Shown here piece after piece: positions 51,901 to 58,619 of a DNA stretch of 64,000 bases (within the stretch, counting starts at the first letter, position 1; each line of letters begins with the position of its first letter). A program made the position numbers and the translations under genes. Under the pieces are notes generated by a model that was not told the origin of the DNA, searched no databases, and was given only the letters and a program-made list of their open reading frames with translations. The stretch covers positions 1,663,671 to 1,727,670 of the forward strand of contig NMRA01000015.1 in NCBI GenBank assembly GCA_002633005.1. The letters are read 5' to 3'. The DNA is from Phoronis australis. Lineage: Eukaryota > Phoronida > Phoronidae.

Positions 51901-54900
51901 GATCAAAAATCACCAAATGCACTGAGATTTGGTACCACTGCTTAGGTCCGATATCAGGGCTTGATTTGGAGACCTGTAGTTCGCCAATGCGACCTCAGAT
52001 TCTATTTGGCAACCTAGTGGTAAAAATTCCAACTTGCCAGACTTTTGTGATTTGCAACCAAGTCGGAAAAAGTCTCCTCGGGTAAGACTGAACAAAAAAT
52101 CCTTTGCCATCATCATTGTGTACACAGTAGTTATTTTTTCATTTGATTAAGAAAGGTACAACCTGTAGCAGATCGCCTGCATTTACTTTTTAAACAGTTG
52201 CAACCAAGCAGCATTGGAATTTAATAATATCTACATACCAGAACTATGTTAGTTTACCATAAAAACATAAAAAAACAAAATAAAATTAATGAGAACAACC
52301 AGGCAACAATACTAAAACCAAAAATTGTGGCGATCTCATCTTCCAGTATCAAGAATGACAGTACATCTTTGTACTCATATTTTCCAAAGGAGTTCTTAGA
52401 CTCTTATCTAAGACGCCATTGGCTTGCCTAACATTTGCTGAAATATTCAATGATCTCAGCAGTTTAATCACTGTGATATAGCACAACAGAACAAAACATC
52501 CCAGAACAGAACATTCCAGAATGAGAACAGGAACTTAACACTTTAGGAAAGATGAGAACTGAGTCGCTGACACTGGAACAAAGCATAAATTATTGTCATA
52601 ATCAAAAATGTGTCAGTAGTCTAGACAGTTTTATATAAATTCCTTTCACAAGGCTTGCTTCTCTAAACCAAAGTTAATCTCGTATGACTCTGCTTCCAGA
52701 CATGATTAAAAGAACGGCATTAGCATGTCGTTTTTGTTGTAAAAGTTTATCTTTCAAAAAAAAGACATTCTAGATCTGCCAGAGAATTTCCCAATACCTA
52801 GTTTCTTTTAAGTCATACGTATAACCCCTAGCTCATTGGAATTCCATGCCCACTCCATACACTAGTTACAGTAATTTTTCACACAAAAAGCCTGCAATAT
52901 GGAGGAGAAAAATTTAACTTTTATTTTGTCAAACTAATTGATTAATAAAACATAAAAATAAAATAAAACACTTGACACTTGTAATTTGGTGCAATGGGAT
53001 GTCTCAAGGCAACAGCCAAATTAGATATTTTGCGTTTACTATAAATTTCCTATCGCCACCTGCCACGAGCCCCTACCAAATCTAACTTGATTTCAGTCTA
53101 TAACTGCAGCATAAACACTCAATCCACTCAATCTTCCTACTCAAGCAAACCAAAACACTAGATAATCTTCTCGCCATCAATACCCTGAAACCCCCAACTG
53201 ATCGACAATCATTTCCTCACCTGTCTTGTTTCTCATCACCAGGTGTGTTAAGTGTCACTGTGCCCATGTTTGCCTCTGCAATAATGTAGTCAGTCACATG
53301 GTCCGCAGTCTCACTTTCACCATCTGACGAACTCAACCTAACAAGAATAAATATTACTGGCATGAATTGATAGAAACTTTCGTAAAGTATGTTATAAACA
53401 CACGTTTTGTCACAAAAAATCAGATTTAGACCACTTACCATTATGAATTTCTTTATTAGGGTTACAAGCTCTATTCAAGAGTAGAGGACAGTTTAGGAGG
53501 TCATTGATGTGCTTTAAACTTCCAACGCAAACAAATAGTCTGTCAATGAAATTGTGAAGTACATGACATTTTACAGAAAGTGCATCAGTGTAGATGTCTA
53601 CCTGCTTTAAAATTTAAACCACATCAAGGTTGATGTCCGTTAGTCAGTCCTTAATGCTCGATATTGGAAAAATTCCAAGACAGCTAGTGCTTAACACTTG
53701 CCCAGCAGGATCACCACTCTAATACCCAGCCTTAAGGAGGCAGCAAAATGGCAACATCCTTTTCGTTGATGAATGAAAGAATGCATCAGAACAAAATATT
53801 GATTCTGAAAGTATTTGAGTTGGAAGGACTTAAAGACATTGATTACCTCCAAAGATGCCACTCCACGCTTGAAACTTACTCACACAACTGTGACTTTGAT
53901 GGTTTAGCCAATGTGAGGCATAATTTGCCAAAAACATTCTGGCACACAGAGGGCCTTTGTCAGCTATGTGAGATCCTCTAGATCACACAGTAATCACAGT
54001 CTCCATATGTAGCTAGCTGGTTGCTGGGTGCACTAGTCTAGATCAGACAGTAATCACAGTCTGTAGCTAGCTGACTGCTGTGTGCACTGGTCTAAATCAT
54101 ACAGTAATCCCAAACTCCATGTGTAGCTAGTTGGTCGGCTAATACTGTATAATGGGCTAAATAATTAGACAAAGCCCAACATGAACTGTTAACTGTACCT
54201 AGGCACAAAATCAGGGAAAAGCTATTGGTAGACTTTGCTCGTGGTAAGCTGACCAGCCATTAAACAGAGACACCGCCTCAGCTTAGCAATGGGGATGGTG
54301 GCACACCCATCATAGTGGTGTTAAAATGGCCAGTTGCCGATTTGGGCAACTCAGAGAAGGACTGCTAAAAAAATTGATTACAGGATTATTCGTTTGGAAG
54401 AAATTAAAGACGTCGGTGGCCTCCTAAGTCGTCCCTCTATGCTCAAAAGGTACTTATAGCAATGTCACTTTGATGGATTAATCAGTGTGACTGTGAGGCA
54501 TTATTTGCTGAATAGATTCTGTTGTATGAACGCCCTCTGTGATTCAGTATCCTATAATTACCACTGTGGTGCATGAACTTGAAATCCTGCTTAATCTCAA
54601 GATCGCGTATGCGTGAACTTGGAACTGAATATTCATGGGCAATTAGGTGAAATTTTTTATTCAGTTTAAAGAATTTTTGTAATTACTGGCTACGTGATCA
54701 ACCATTTTCTCCTCGAGCGTAGCTTGTGTCAAAGAATCAGACGAATATGTGAGTAGTTAAATCTGCAATTATTGTTTGGTGAAGATCGCCAATGGTTGAA
54801 AAAGGATTGGTTAAAATTTACGTTATTTTATTTAGTGCAGTGAAAATTTTTATCAATGTGAATGTGATTATTTGAGTGAACTAGTCAAGTATCCTAGTTT

Positions 54901-57900
54901 ATGCTAAGTTCACGCATGCGCGATCTTGCTTAACAAGATTCCAAGATAACTGACAGCACCACCGTCTCTACATGTAAAGTGTGTTATGGTTCTAAATTGT
55001 TTTTTATGTCAAACTACTTTACCATATTGATAATAAACATTTGGAGTGATTCCTAACTAACACCCCAACCGTAACACATTGATTTGCATTTACATAAAAA
55101 ATTTTAGTGTTTATTTATTATTATTATTTATTATTGTGATATTTAAAATGAGGGTGGCCTCTTCAGTGATAGCACTGCTTTCCAAGAGGGCCCTCAACAA
55201 GAAAAACAATAATATAATACAATGAAGTAATAAAACAACAATGAAATATACGTAACAAAGATACAATTAAAACAGGTTGAGAATTAAGACAATAACTAAA
55301 TGACAGATAACGGTAAAAATTTAACTAAGACAGATGAAATAAATTAAGAGATGACTCTAGACAGTGAGAGTATTTACGACAATGAAAAAATGACATGATT
55401 AAGACAGGCAGGGTATAAAAGGTTTACAAACACTTTTTAATATTTACTTTAAAGGTAGTAATTGAATTGGACCGTTTAATTTCTGGGCTAAAAGAATTTC
55501 ATATTATAGCAGCTGCATAGATAAAAGTTCTCTTGCCCGTCTCGGTTTTAATTTTTTTAGAAGAAACATTGCCAGCAACAGAAGAATGTGTAGAATATAC
55601 AGCCTGACTGCAATTGAATTTACTGCTGAGATATGCTGGAGCCAAGCCATTGATACATCTGTACATACAACAGGCAGAGAGATATTTATTTCTTTGTCTT
55701 ACTTTCATAAATCCCAGCTTGGAATACAAGTCGTCAACCCTAGTGTCCCTAACTCTAGTACCTAGGATAGCCCTGGTGGCTCTATTTTGGATTACTTGGA
55801 CTTTGCTGACAAATGTGTCACTAGTGTGCCCCCAAACCGGTAAACAATAATCAATATGAGGCTGAATAATAGAATGGTAAAGGGTCTTAAGAGTACTGAC
55901 ATTAAGAAATTTGCCTTGACGTTTAAGTACACCAATTTTCTTTGATAATTTCTTTGTGATATGATCAATGTGCATATTAAATTTAAGATTGGGATCTAAA
56001 GTAAGGCCCAAGTACTTAAACTTGTCAACATTCTCGATGGGAGAACCGTTGATAGAAAGGGATAGTTTTTGTTGTTTTAATTTCTGGTGGGTTCCAAACA
56101 GCATCGACTTGGTTTTACTAACGTTAAGAGTGAGTTTAGTTTGAATAAGCCAGTCAAGGATAAGGGCTAGCTCATCGTTGAGAGAAGTTTCGAGTTCTTT
56201 CACTGATCCAGCTGTGGACATAATTGCAGTGTCATCAGCGTATAAAACTGAGACACTGTTAACACCATCTTAAACCATTTTTCACTAAAGAGTGTGCAAA
56301 ATTCCCTTTCGCCTTGATCCCTACCAGATTCACCAATGTCAATCAGCTACTGTACAACTTAGTAAAGACTTTATACCAAGAACACCACTTGATGACTATA
56401 TGAATTACGTTTACTTGTTCCGTTTAAGTTATTCGAATATTTAGTAAATAATCTGAAAAGTGACTCGGAACTAAAATCACAGCCTCGTCCCCAAGCCTCA
56501 AGATGGCACTGATCCGTTTAGCCCTTTGAGGCTTGGTTATGGGAACTATCTTCTGTGTATTGATTGGCCGTTAGCCTTGAATTCATTAAAACAAAGGCAG
56601 ACTGTAATTATTTTCAAAGGTGTTGTTGTTGATCATGAAGTAGAAGGTATTGTTTGGTTATTGTTTGAAATAATGGTTGTTGGCGCACTTATTTTCAAGT
56701 ATTCTTTATTAATAGAATCATAGAAATTTTAATTAACTGATTAAAATCAATTTTTGAATAAAAAATACATTATTTTTGCAATGATTTGGACCTATAAATT
56801 GCTTCAGTATAGCGTCTAGGCAACACGTAGCCCCTCGGTTGGCCGGTTAGGGGCTACAATACTTCCCATCGCTTTCTGTACGAATTTCATCCTGTGTATT
56901 TAAACGGGCGGTAGGCCAAATCTGGTCACTGATTGAGAGTTTTCACTTCATCAAAAATAGATTCTACACTTAATACTATGACTTAAAAAGCGCTTAATAA
57001 ATTCATCAGTGTTCCTTTCTATTTCTACATATATCTTCGATGAAGTATAAATACGACAATTAAGATAACTTTGGCAAAGAATTCCAACTCCACTTTTTGG
57101 TCATCATTAACTTTTTCACCACACGAGTGACAACCACAAAGTATTTCAACTGAGTTATGTGAGTTAGGCAAAGCGTAGCGCGAGAGTGAGCAAAGCACGT
57201 GAAGCTGGCCAGTGCGACACTTGCAAAATAGCACGGGAAGGTATCAGGTGATATTTGTAAGATTTGTGACCCTTGGACCTTTTATTTGTCAACATGCGCG
57301 TGATTTCACGTAATTTCCTCAAAATGGCACCCGGTAAGAGAAACTCGAGCAAACTGCGACAGGTTTTCATCGATTTGTTCAAATTAATTTTTGTTGACTG
57401 AATCGTCTCCAGACTTATGGTATGCGTTAACAACTCCATGTGCATGTAAGCATGTTTCATTTGATTTTATTTTACTGTATTTTGAAATTCGTAATTTTTT
57501 GTGGGGATGTATCATTGCCCCTGTATGCCTGCGGCATCCAGAGTGATTTAATTGCCTATATACTATTAGTTTTCATTTTTATACTGCAGAACAACTCCTG
57601 AACATTTCAAAGTTGGTATAACTCGTAAAAAAAGTGTCAGAATTCTGACACATTTCATTTGCCATAACCAAGCGTCAATAGGCTAAGTCGATCAGTGCCA
57701 TAATGCTTGGGGTCGAGGCTGCTGCTGTGCGTAAACTTGGAATCCTGCTTAATCTCAAGACTAAGCGGAAGTGAGTGTTGCATGAACTTTTTTTGGAATT
57801 GAATATTCTTTAAGGCAAAAAGGTGAAATTTTTGTTCGGTGAAAAGAATTTTTGTAATTATTAACCTCGCCATCAACCATTTTTTCCTTTACCATAACTT

Positions 57901-58214
57901 GTGTAGCTGAACCGCAGGAATATGTGAATGGCTAAATCGATTATTGTTTGGTGAAACTGATTGCCCATATAGTTGAAAAGGTTGGTTAAAATTGACATTA
58001 TTTTATTCAAATGTAACTTGATTAGCGCAGTGCAGTGCAAATTTTGAATGTGATTATTTGCGTGAACTTGTCAAGTTGCCTCACGTATTCCAAGTTCATG
58101 CAACAATCACTTCCGCTTAATCTTGAGATATAAGATTCCAAGTTCATGTACATCACTGCTAAAATCATGGCTTGGAAACAGGGCAATGCCAATCACTTAC
58201 TTCTGGTTTTCCAT
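24757..58214 (-). CDS. NADK: NAD kinase (cytosolic NADK type), 12 coding exons
   Basis: NAD kinase phosphorylates NAD+ to NADP+ using ATP. The coding exons, in transcript order on the - strand, are 58214-58201, 53337-53221, 51203-51084, 47587-47507, 32114-31985, 31115-30924, 30232-30130, 29834-29737, 28786-28687, 26547-26390, 25752-25670 and 24940-24757. The phases agree at every junction, giving 1380 nt and 459 aa (human NADK is about 446). Visible landmarks are '[18 protein letters not shown]' (N-terminal region), '[20 protein letters not shown]' with the GGDGT motif at residues 205-209, '[17 protein letters not shown]', '[20 protein letters not shown]', '[17 protein letters not shown]' (TGSTAY at 326-331), '[20 protein letters not shown]' and '[18 protein letters not shown]' near the C-terminus. 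The long N-terminal extension marks the animal cytosolic NADK rather than mitochondrial NADK2. Introns are large (one is 15.4 kb) and rich in transposon relics. Weakest points are exon 1 (14 coding bases) and the GTGCGT donor of exon 8. Confidence 0.95.
25670..25752 (-). CDS. NADK: NADK exon 11
   Basis: The acceptor is TGTTACAG and the donor GTGAGT. The exon encodes '[20 protein letters not shown]' and then 'HELQFDE', matching the NADK block with the S-DARNT...FDGR motif. Confidence 0.95.
26390..26547 (-). CDS. NADK: NADK exon 10
   Basis: The acceptor is TTGCCTGCAG and the donor GTGAGT. The exon encodes '[20 protein letters not shown]' and '[20 protein letters not shown]', the most conserved part of the kinase. 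The segment upstream of the acceptor is tandemly duplicated (see 26541-26755). Confidence 0.97.
26541..26755. repeat. About 73-bp tandem repeat duplicating the exon 10 acceptor
   Basis: Roughly three units, each starting ATCAGACCTGCAGGCAAGAG or a close variant and containing GCATGGGGACATT. On the - strand each unit repeats CTTGCCTGCAG-GTCTGAT, the real splice acceptor plus the first exon bases. Further single echoes of the acceptor word are near 26930, 27107 and 27137. Confidence 0.85.
27255..28466 (+). mobile_element. TIR-like element R4, copy 1 (with N gap)
   Basis: The left end is ACTTGGCGGAATTCTTTGAAT and the right part is AATTCCGCCAAGTGTCGCTCC. A second, reverse-oriented copy lies at 42243-43016 and shares the ends and the GAGCGCTCTCG extension. 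The interior includes the GCACTCTACAGGTCGCAATT block and an internal 112-bp tandem duplication (28256-28324 and 28368-28436). No protein is recognised. The N run removes 365 bp of it. It lies in NADK intron 9. Confidence 0.75.
27891..28255. other. Assembly gap (N run)
   Basis: 365 undetermined bases; open frames that cross it are artefacts. Confidence 1.
28687..28786 (-). CDS. NADK: NADK exon 9
   Basis: The acceptor is TGTTTTGCAG and the donor GTGAGT. The exon encodes '[20 protein letters not shown]' and '[10 protein letters not shown]', the conserved RGPSSYL block of NADK. Confidence 0.97.
28745..28965. repeat. Partial tandem copies of the start of NADK exon 9
   Basis: The word GACCTCGGTCAATGA (GGCCTCGGTCAACGA in the true exon) with a following ACCTGCAAAA-like acceptor appears three times: in the exon (about 28758-28795), at about 28848-28883 and at about 28919-28960. 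Translated on the - strand the extra copies read like altered forms of '[10 protein letters not shown]' (for example '[12 protein letters not shown]'). They are probably pseudo-exons. Confidence 0.75.
29737..29834 (-). CDS. NADK: NADK exon 8
   Basis: The acceptor is GTTTGCAG. The exon encodes '[18 protein letters not shown]', matching the NADK 'LRSRL' block, followed by a variable stretch ending 'CKPLL'. The donor is CTA-GTGCGT, not a strong consensus. It was chosen because it keeps the frame into exon 9 and gives the common '-LLVLN-' junction. Confidence 0.8.
30130..30232 (-). CDS. NADK: NADK exon 7
   Basis: The acceptor is CTGTTTCAG and the donor GTGAGA. The exon encodes '[20 protein letters not shown]' and '[12 protein letters not shown]', the conserved GSLGFLTP block. 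Confidence 0.97.
30815..30986. repeat. 86-bp tandem duplication of the 3' part of NADK exon 6
   Basis: About 30815-30900 repeats about 30901-30986, sharing AACAAGGAAGATGCGTACAG, CAAGGTACC and ATATAATCAAGTCTAC. Read on the - strand the extra copy encodes '[14 protein letters not shown]', with a C-to-Y change before the motif, followed by a stop and a donor-like GGTGTGTTT. It lies just downstream of the true donor. Confidence 0.88.
30924..31115 (-). CDS. NADK: NADK exon 6 (GGDG motif)
   Basis: The acceptor is TTCTTCAG and the donor GTGTGT. It is a 64-codon exon encoding '[12 protein letters not shown]', then a divergent linker, then '[20 protein letters not shown]'. GGDGT is the NAD-kinase active-site motif. 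Confidence 0.97.
31150..31272. repeat. About 26-bp tandem repeat next to NADK exon 6
   Basis: About five degenerate units of GCCCAAGACCACCTCATTTCTGA start 35 bp upstream (transcript sense) of the exon 6 acceptor. Confidence 0.85.
31886..31985. repeat. Tandem duplication of the NADK exon 5 donor region
   Basis: The block GTGAAATGGATACCAGTTTGCAAGACAA-TGTATCCTTGTCTCACCTTAATAAT occurs twice in a row (about 31886-31938 and 31939-31992). On the - strand each copy ends with ATTATTAAG-GTGAGACA, so the donor site and the last exon bases are doubled. Confidence 0.85.
31985..32114 (-). CDS. NADK: NADK exon 5
   Basis: The acceptor is CTCTGTTGTAG and the donor GTGAGA. The exon encodes '[19 protein letters not shown]' and then 'LIIKKHFDQ', matching the NADK 'QDP...LTW...P..VL(V/I)IKK' block at the start of the kinase domain. 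Confidence 0.95.
32040..32545. repeat. Five-unit tandem array made from the start of NADK exon 5
   Basis: Units of 91-112 bp, each beginning TTCTTAATGATGAGTACAGC-like and ending CTACAACAGAGGGCAGTCATG. Read on the - strand each unit repeats the acceptor CCCTCTGTTGTAG plus about 70 bases of exon 5. Acceptor positions are about 32115 (true exon), 32203, 32316, 32418 and 32517. In the unit at about 32242-32315 the exon-like part still reads in frame ('[16 protein letters not shown]'). Confidence 0.9.
33240..34640 (-). pseudogene. LINE reverse-transcriptase relic, split by a TIR element
   Basis: On the - strand, 34046-33760 reads '[19 protein letters not shown]', then '[20 protein letters not shown]'. 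These are the RT palm/thumb motifs of a non-LTR retrotransposon. The catalytic YADD is reduced to 'YADM', one aspartate codon lost. Lower coordinates give '[17 protein letters not shown]' and '[20 protein letters not shown]', a C-terminal region typical of this LINE type. A 507-bp element sits at 34047-34553; beyond it the frame resumes as '[10 protein letters not shown]', showing the insertion split the LINE. Stops and frameshifts make it non-functional. It lies in NADK intron 4. Confidence 0.8.
34047..34553. mobile_element. 507-bp TIR element M2, copy 1, TTA duplication
   Basis: The ends are AGGCCCTTTCATATTGACTT and the inverse ACGTCGATGTTAGTATGAAAGGGCC-like terminus (TAGTATGAAAGGCCCT). TTA flanks both sides (34044-34046 and 34554-34556). 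It is inserted in a LINE reading frame, which gives the empty site. The second copy is at 38790-41676. There is no coding capacity. The TTA duplication suggests PIF/Harbinger-type mobilisation. Confidence 0.85.
35017..35528. mobile_element. TIR element with GGCGTCC-rich ends
   Basis: The left end reads GCTCAGAGCAGGCCTTCATGCAG and the right end the inverse CTGGATGAAGGCCTGGCTCAGAGC. Both ends continue into GGGCGTCCAAA / TTTGGACACCC. The ends carry several (T)GGACGCCC words. The interior is non-coding. Confidence 0.65.
35529..37370. other. NADK intron 4 segment, nothing recognised
   Basis: AT-rich sequence without a supported gene or clear repeat. Confidence 0.4.
37374..37505. mobile_element. 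Short foldback (hairpin) element
   Basis: The perfect inverted words CCCACATTTTGAGAACCAGT and ACTGGTTCTCAAAATGTGGG are 30 bp apart and continue outward with mismatches to CATATG on both sides. The whole 130 bp can fold into one hairpin. Confidence 0.75.
37506..38789. other. NADK intron 4 segment, nothing recognised
   Basis: No supported gene. A 60-codon open frame at 37692-37874 on the - strand has no family resemblance or clear splice context. Confidence 0.35.
39054..41426. mobile_element. 2373-bp non-autonomous TIR element nested in M2
   Basis: The terminal inverted repeats are TGGCTAAATCACAATCAAGG-TCCATATTC and its inverse GAATATGGA-CCTTGATTGTGATTTGCCCCA. They are flanked by TAA (39051-39053 and 41427-41429), and the empty site AAATATAAGCAAC is present in M2 copy 1. 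A TAA duplication fits PIF/Harbinger. There is no long open frame. The interior is dominated by a repeated word GTAGTGTACGTACCCC (see 39649-41243). Confidence 0.88.
39649..41243. repeat. Ten dispersed copies of a GTAGTGTACGTACCCC word
   Basis: The word (or a one-to-three-base variant) occurs near 39649, 39826, 39985, 40152, 40171, 40325, 40496, 40515, 40853 and 41228, always in the same orientation. Its core GTACGTAC is a palindrome. Part of the spacing comes from a tandem duplication of about 345 bp (39826-40170 and 40171-40514). Confidence 0.88.
42243..43016 (-). mobile_element. TIR-like element R4, copy 2 (reverse)
   Basis: This is the reverse-complement counterpart of 27255-28466. It opens CGAGAGCGCTCAGAGGAGCG, then ACACTTGGCGAAATTA, and closes GAATTCCGCCAAGTTAC. 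The GCGACCTGTAGAGTGCAAAC block is shared. It has an internal direct repeat of GATGATGGAGATGATGGTGA-like sequence (about 42283-42370 and 42419-42530), which corresponds to the duplication in copy 1. Confidence 0.75.
43017..44129. other. NADK intron 4 segment
   Basis: No gene recognised. The last 200 bp may be a further diverged unit of the repeat at 44130-44400 (shared ACTTGTCTGCCATATTGTCTC-like words). Confidence 0.35.
44130..44400 (-). repeat. Diverged dispersed repeat R5, copy 1
   Basis: The reverse complement aligns with 48420-48670. Shared words include TTTGGTTTGTATGGCATAGCTGTTACC against TTGGTTTGTTTGGTGTAGCTATTACC, GTGAAATTTCAT against GTGGAATTTCAT, and CCCAAATTGAAGAATTTT. No coding potential is seen. 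Confidence 0.65.
44401..45510. other. NADK intron 4 segment, nothing recognised
   Basis: Short open frames only, with no family resemblance. Confidence 0.35.
45517..45546. other. Short strong hairpin
   Basis: CAGGTGACATGTTG and CAACATGATCACCTG are inverted, with one bulged base and almost no loop. It stands alone in the intron and its function is unknown. Confidence 0.6.
45971..46190 (+). repeat. 22-bp minisatellite
   Basis: About ten units of CACCACCTATCATGTACCCTAT with few changes. Open frames across it in all three frames are products of the repeat, not genes. Confidence 0.95.
46279..46677 (+). mobile_element. Small TIR element carrying a THAP-like zinc-finger relic
   Basis: The ends are GGCCGTCCCGGATTACAC (46281) and the inverse TTTAATCCAGGACGGCC (46658-46674). 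Inside, from the ATG at 46457, the frame reads '[19 protein letters not shown]', has a stop, then '[19 protein letters not shown]'. This has the C-x(2-4)-C opening and the '(L)KFF.FP' motif of the THAP DNA-binding domain, found in P-element transposases and host THAP proteins. It is broken by stops, and the rest of the transposase is absent. The family assignment (P-like) is inference; the flanking duplication is not clear. Confidence 0.65.
46678..47506. other. NADK intron 4 segment
   Basis: No gene recognised. A short GCGAAATAAGTGAATATTTACC word near 47453 resembles ones near 23180-23270 but was not resolved into an element. Confidence 0.35.
47507..47587 (-). CDS. NADK: NADK exon 4
   Basis: The acceptor is CTGTTTCAG and the donor GTAAGT. 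The exon encodes '[18 protein letters not shown]' and 'YMTRAAKD', which matches the 'RTRSLHGP...FGPK' segment of animal NADK just before the kinase domain. Phases join exons 3 and 5. Confidence 0.93.
48420..48670 (+). repeat. Diverged dispersed repeat R5, copy 2
   Basis: Aligns with the reverse complement of 44130-44400 (see that entry). Confidence 0.65.
49110..49252. mobile_element. Small GC-rich TIR element
   Basis: The ends CATGGGCGGCGCA and TGCGCCGCCCATG are inverted repeats. The interior is two direct copies of a 'GCACTGAAAAAAGTG...AGCCCCC' unit. It stands out by high GC in AT-rich intron sequence. Confidence 0.8.
49387..49808. mobile_element. 422-bp TIR element M3 with TTA duplication
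   Basis: The ends are AGTGCCATTTACACTTACAA and the inverse ATGTCTAAATGGGACT. TTA flanks both sides (49384-49386 and 49809-49811). Subterminal words GACACGGA(A/G)C(G/A)A and GAGCAAATTGACAC are repeated inverted near both ends. No protein is encoded. The TTA duplication again points to PIF/Harbinger-type mobilisation. Confidence 0.82.
50780..50996. mobile_element. Partial copy of element M3
   Basis: It shares CGTCTAAACACAAATTGGAACAAGGTGGAAGGGATCATCTCT with 49556-49602 (AGTCTAAACGCAACACTGGAGCAAGGCGGAAAGGATCATCTCT). The rest is shorter and more diverged than 49387-49808. It ends about 90 bp from the donor of NADK exon 3. Confidence 0.65.
51084..51203 (-). CDS. NADK: NADK exon 3
   Basis: The acceptor is TTTTACAG and the donor GTATCG. 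The exon encodes '[19 protein letters not shown]' and then '[13 protein letters not shown]'. The region is variable in the family, so support comes mainly from splice sites and from phase 2 at both ends, which joins exons 2 and 4. An internal ATG at 51190 could be an alternative start. Confidence 0.82.
51204..53220. other. NADK intron 2, nothing recognised
   Basis: A purine-rich, G-rich stretch occurs at 51410-51515. No gene or element is recognised. Confidence 0.4.
53221..53337 (-). CDS. NADK: NADK exon 2
   Basis: The acceptor is CTTGTTAG and the donor GTGAGG. The exon encodes '[19 protein letters not shown]' and '[19 protein letters not shown]'. It is acidic, likely disordered, and not conserved. 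It is placed by splice sites and phase 2 at both ends. Confidence 0.78.
53745..53985 (+). pseudogene. Coding-like repeat R2, copy 2 (best preserved)
   Basis: An open frame of 77 codons from the ATG at 53748 begins '[16 protein letters not shown]' and contains '[20 protein letters not shown]' and '[19 protein letters not shown]'. Related but broken copies lie at 7600-7840 and 54337-54530. The pattern of similarity at protein level in three copies suggests descent from one coding exon, but I do not recognise the family. It lies antisense in NADK intron 1. Confidence 0.55.
53970..54140 (+). repeat. About 62-bp tandem repeat, three copies
   Basis: Three units share CTAGATCA-ACAGTAATCACAGTC, GTAGCTAGCTG-TTGCTG and GTGCACT. 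It directly follows R2 copy 2. Confidence 0.85.
54337..54530 (+). pseudogene. Coding-like repeat R2, copy 3
   Basis: From the ATG near 54328 it reads '[20 protein letters not shown]'. After a frameshift it gives '[20 protein letters not shown]', a stop, and 'CHFDGLISV'. It is the same order of blocks as copies 1 and 2. Confidence 0.55.
54563..54959 (+). mobile_element. Non-autonomous TIR element M1, copy 2
   Basis: The left end is GCATGAACTTGAAATCCTGCTTAATCTCAAGATCGCGTATGCGTGAACTTGGAA. The right end has the inverse AAGTTCACGCATGCGCGATCTTGCTTAACAAGATTCCAAG. The interior includes CAACCATTTTCTCCT and TTATTGTTTGGTGAA, shared with the other copies. Confidence 0.82.
55085..56272 (-). pseudogene. 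5'-truncated LINE (CR1/Jockey-like), C-terminal RT and 3' tail
   Basis: The - strand frame starts just after a stop near 56272 with '[16 protein letters not shown]' (catalytic YADD intact). It continues '[15 protein letters not shown]', '[20 protein letters not shown]', '[10 protein letters not shown]', '[20 protein letters not shown]', then a stop (TGA) at 55499 where the family has a tryptophan ('AAII[14 protein letters not shown]'). The frame then resumes to about 55430. A 3' UTR ends in a TAATAATAAT-type simple repeat (about 55113-55133). The 5' half (endonuclease and fingers) is missing, as is usual for truncated LINE insertions. It lies antisense in NADK intron 1. Confidence 0.88.
56273..57720. 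other. NADK intron 1 segment
   Basis: No gene recognised. Two short hairpins are visible: CCCCAAGCCTCAAG / CTTTGAGGCTTGG (about 56490-56537) and GTAGCCCCT / AGGGGCTAC (56827-56857). Confidence 0.4.
57721..58160 (+). mobile_element. Non-autonomous TIR element M1, copy 3
   Basis: The left end is GCTGTGCGTAAACTTGGAATCCTGCTTAATCTCAAG. The right end is the inverse CTTAATCTTGAGATATAAGATTCCAAGTTCATGTAC. Here the inner part of the inverted repeat is CGGAAGTGA-TGTTGCATGAAC rather than GATCGCGTATGCG. It ends about 40 bp from the donor of NADK exon 1. Confidence 0.8.
58201..58214 (-). CDS. NADK: NADK exon 1 (start codon, 14 coding bases)
   Basis: On the - strand, ACAAGT-ATG-GAA-AAC-CAG-AA is followed by GTAAGTGATT, a strong donor. 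It encodes M-E-N-Q and leaves two bases of a lysine codon, the phase required by exon 2. The upstream sequence (58215 to about 58440) would be the 5' UTR and promoter. Placement is by donor strength, phase and position, since four residues cannot prove homology. Confidence 0.65.
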
Positions 58215-58500
58215 ACTTGTGGAACTTTCACTTTGACACGGATGAGTTCAACTAACCAATGTGTCCACTACTTTACTCTTTCATGATTAAAGATTTACCA
58301 CATCGTACCGATAGTTCACGATACACAACAGAGCAGTAATCAGTGGCAGTGTCGAGAGCAGTGAACCCACAACTTCGCTATCCGCACTGACACAACTCTC
58401 GTGTTTATTTCCGGGTGAGACACGCATGCACAGAAGGCAACAACAGGAAAAGGGTAAAGGTCATTTTTTGACGTTGACCGACGGCACGACAACACGGTAA
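58215..58500. promoter_or_regulatory. Likely NADK promoter, possibly bidirectional
   Basis: This island lies between transposon copies on both sides and lacks repeats. It contains the inferred NADK 5' UTR on the - strand. On the + strand AACACG-GTAAGTATGG at 58497 is a good splice-donor match, so a divergent transcript is possible. No TATA box was noticed. There is no direct evidence of transcription. Confidence 0.4.
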
Positions 58501-58619
58501 GTATGGATGGATTTTATGCGTCCACATACATTTGTGTGGATGTATATTGCCGTTTGTCTCTGTCTAGCGTTTCCGACGTCTTCATGGCATCCCTGAAGCC
58601 TATCGCTTTGCCTTAGTGG

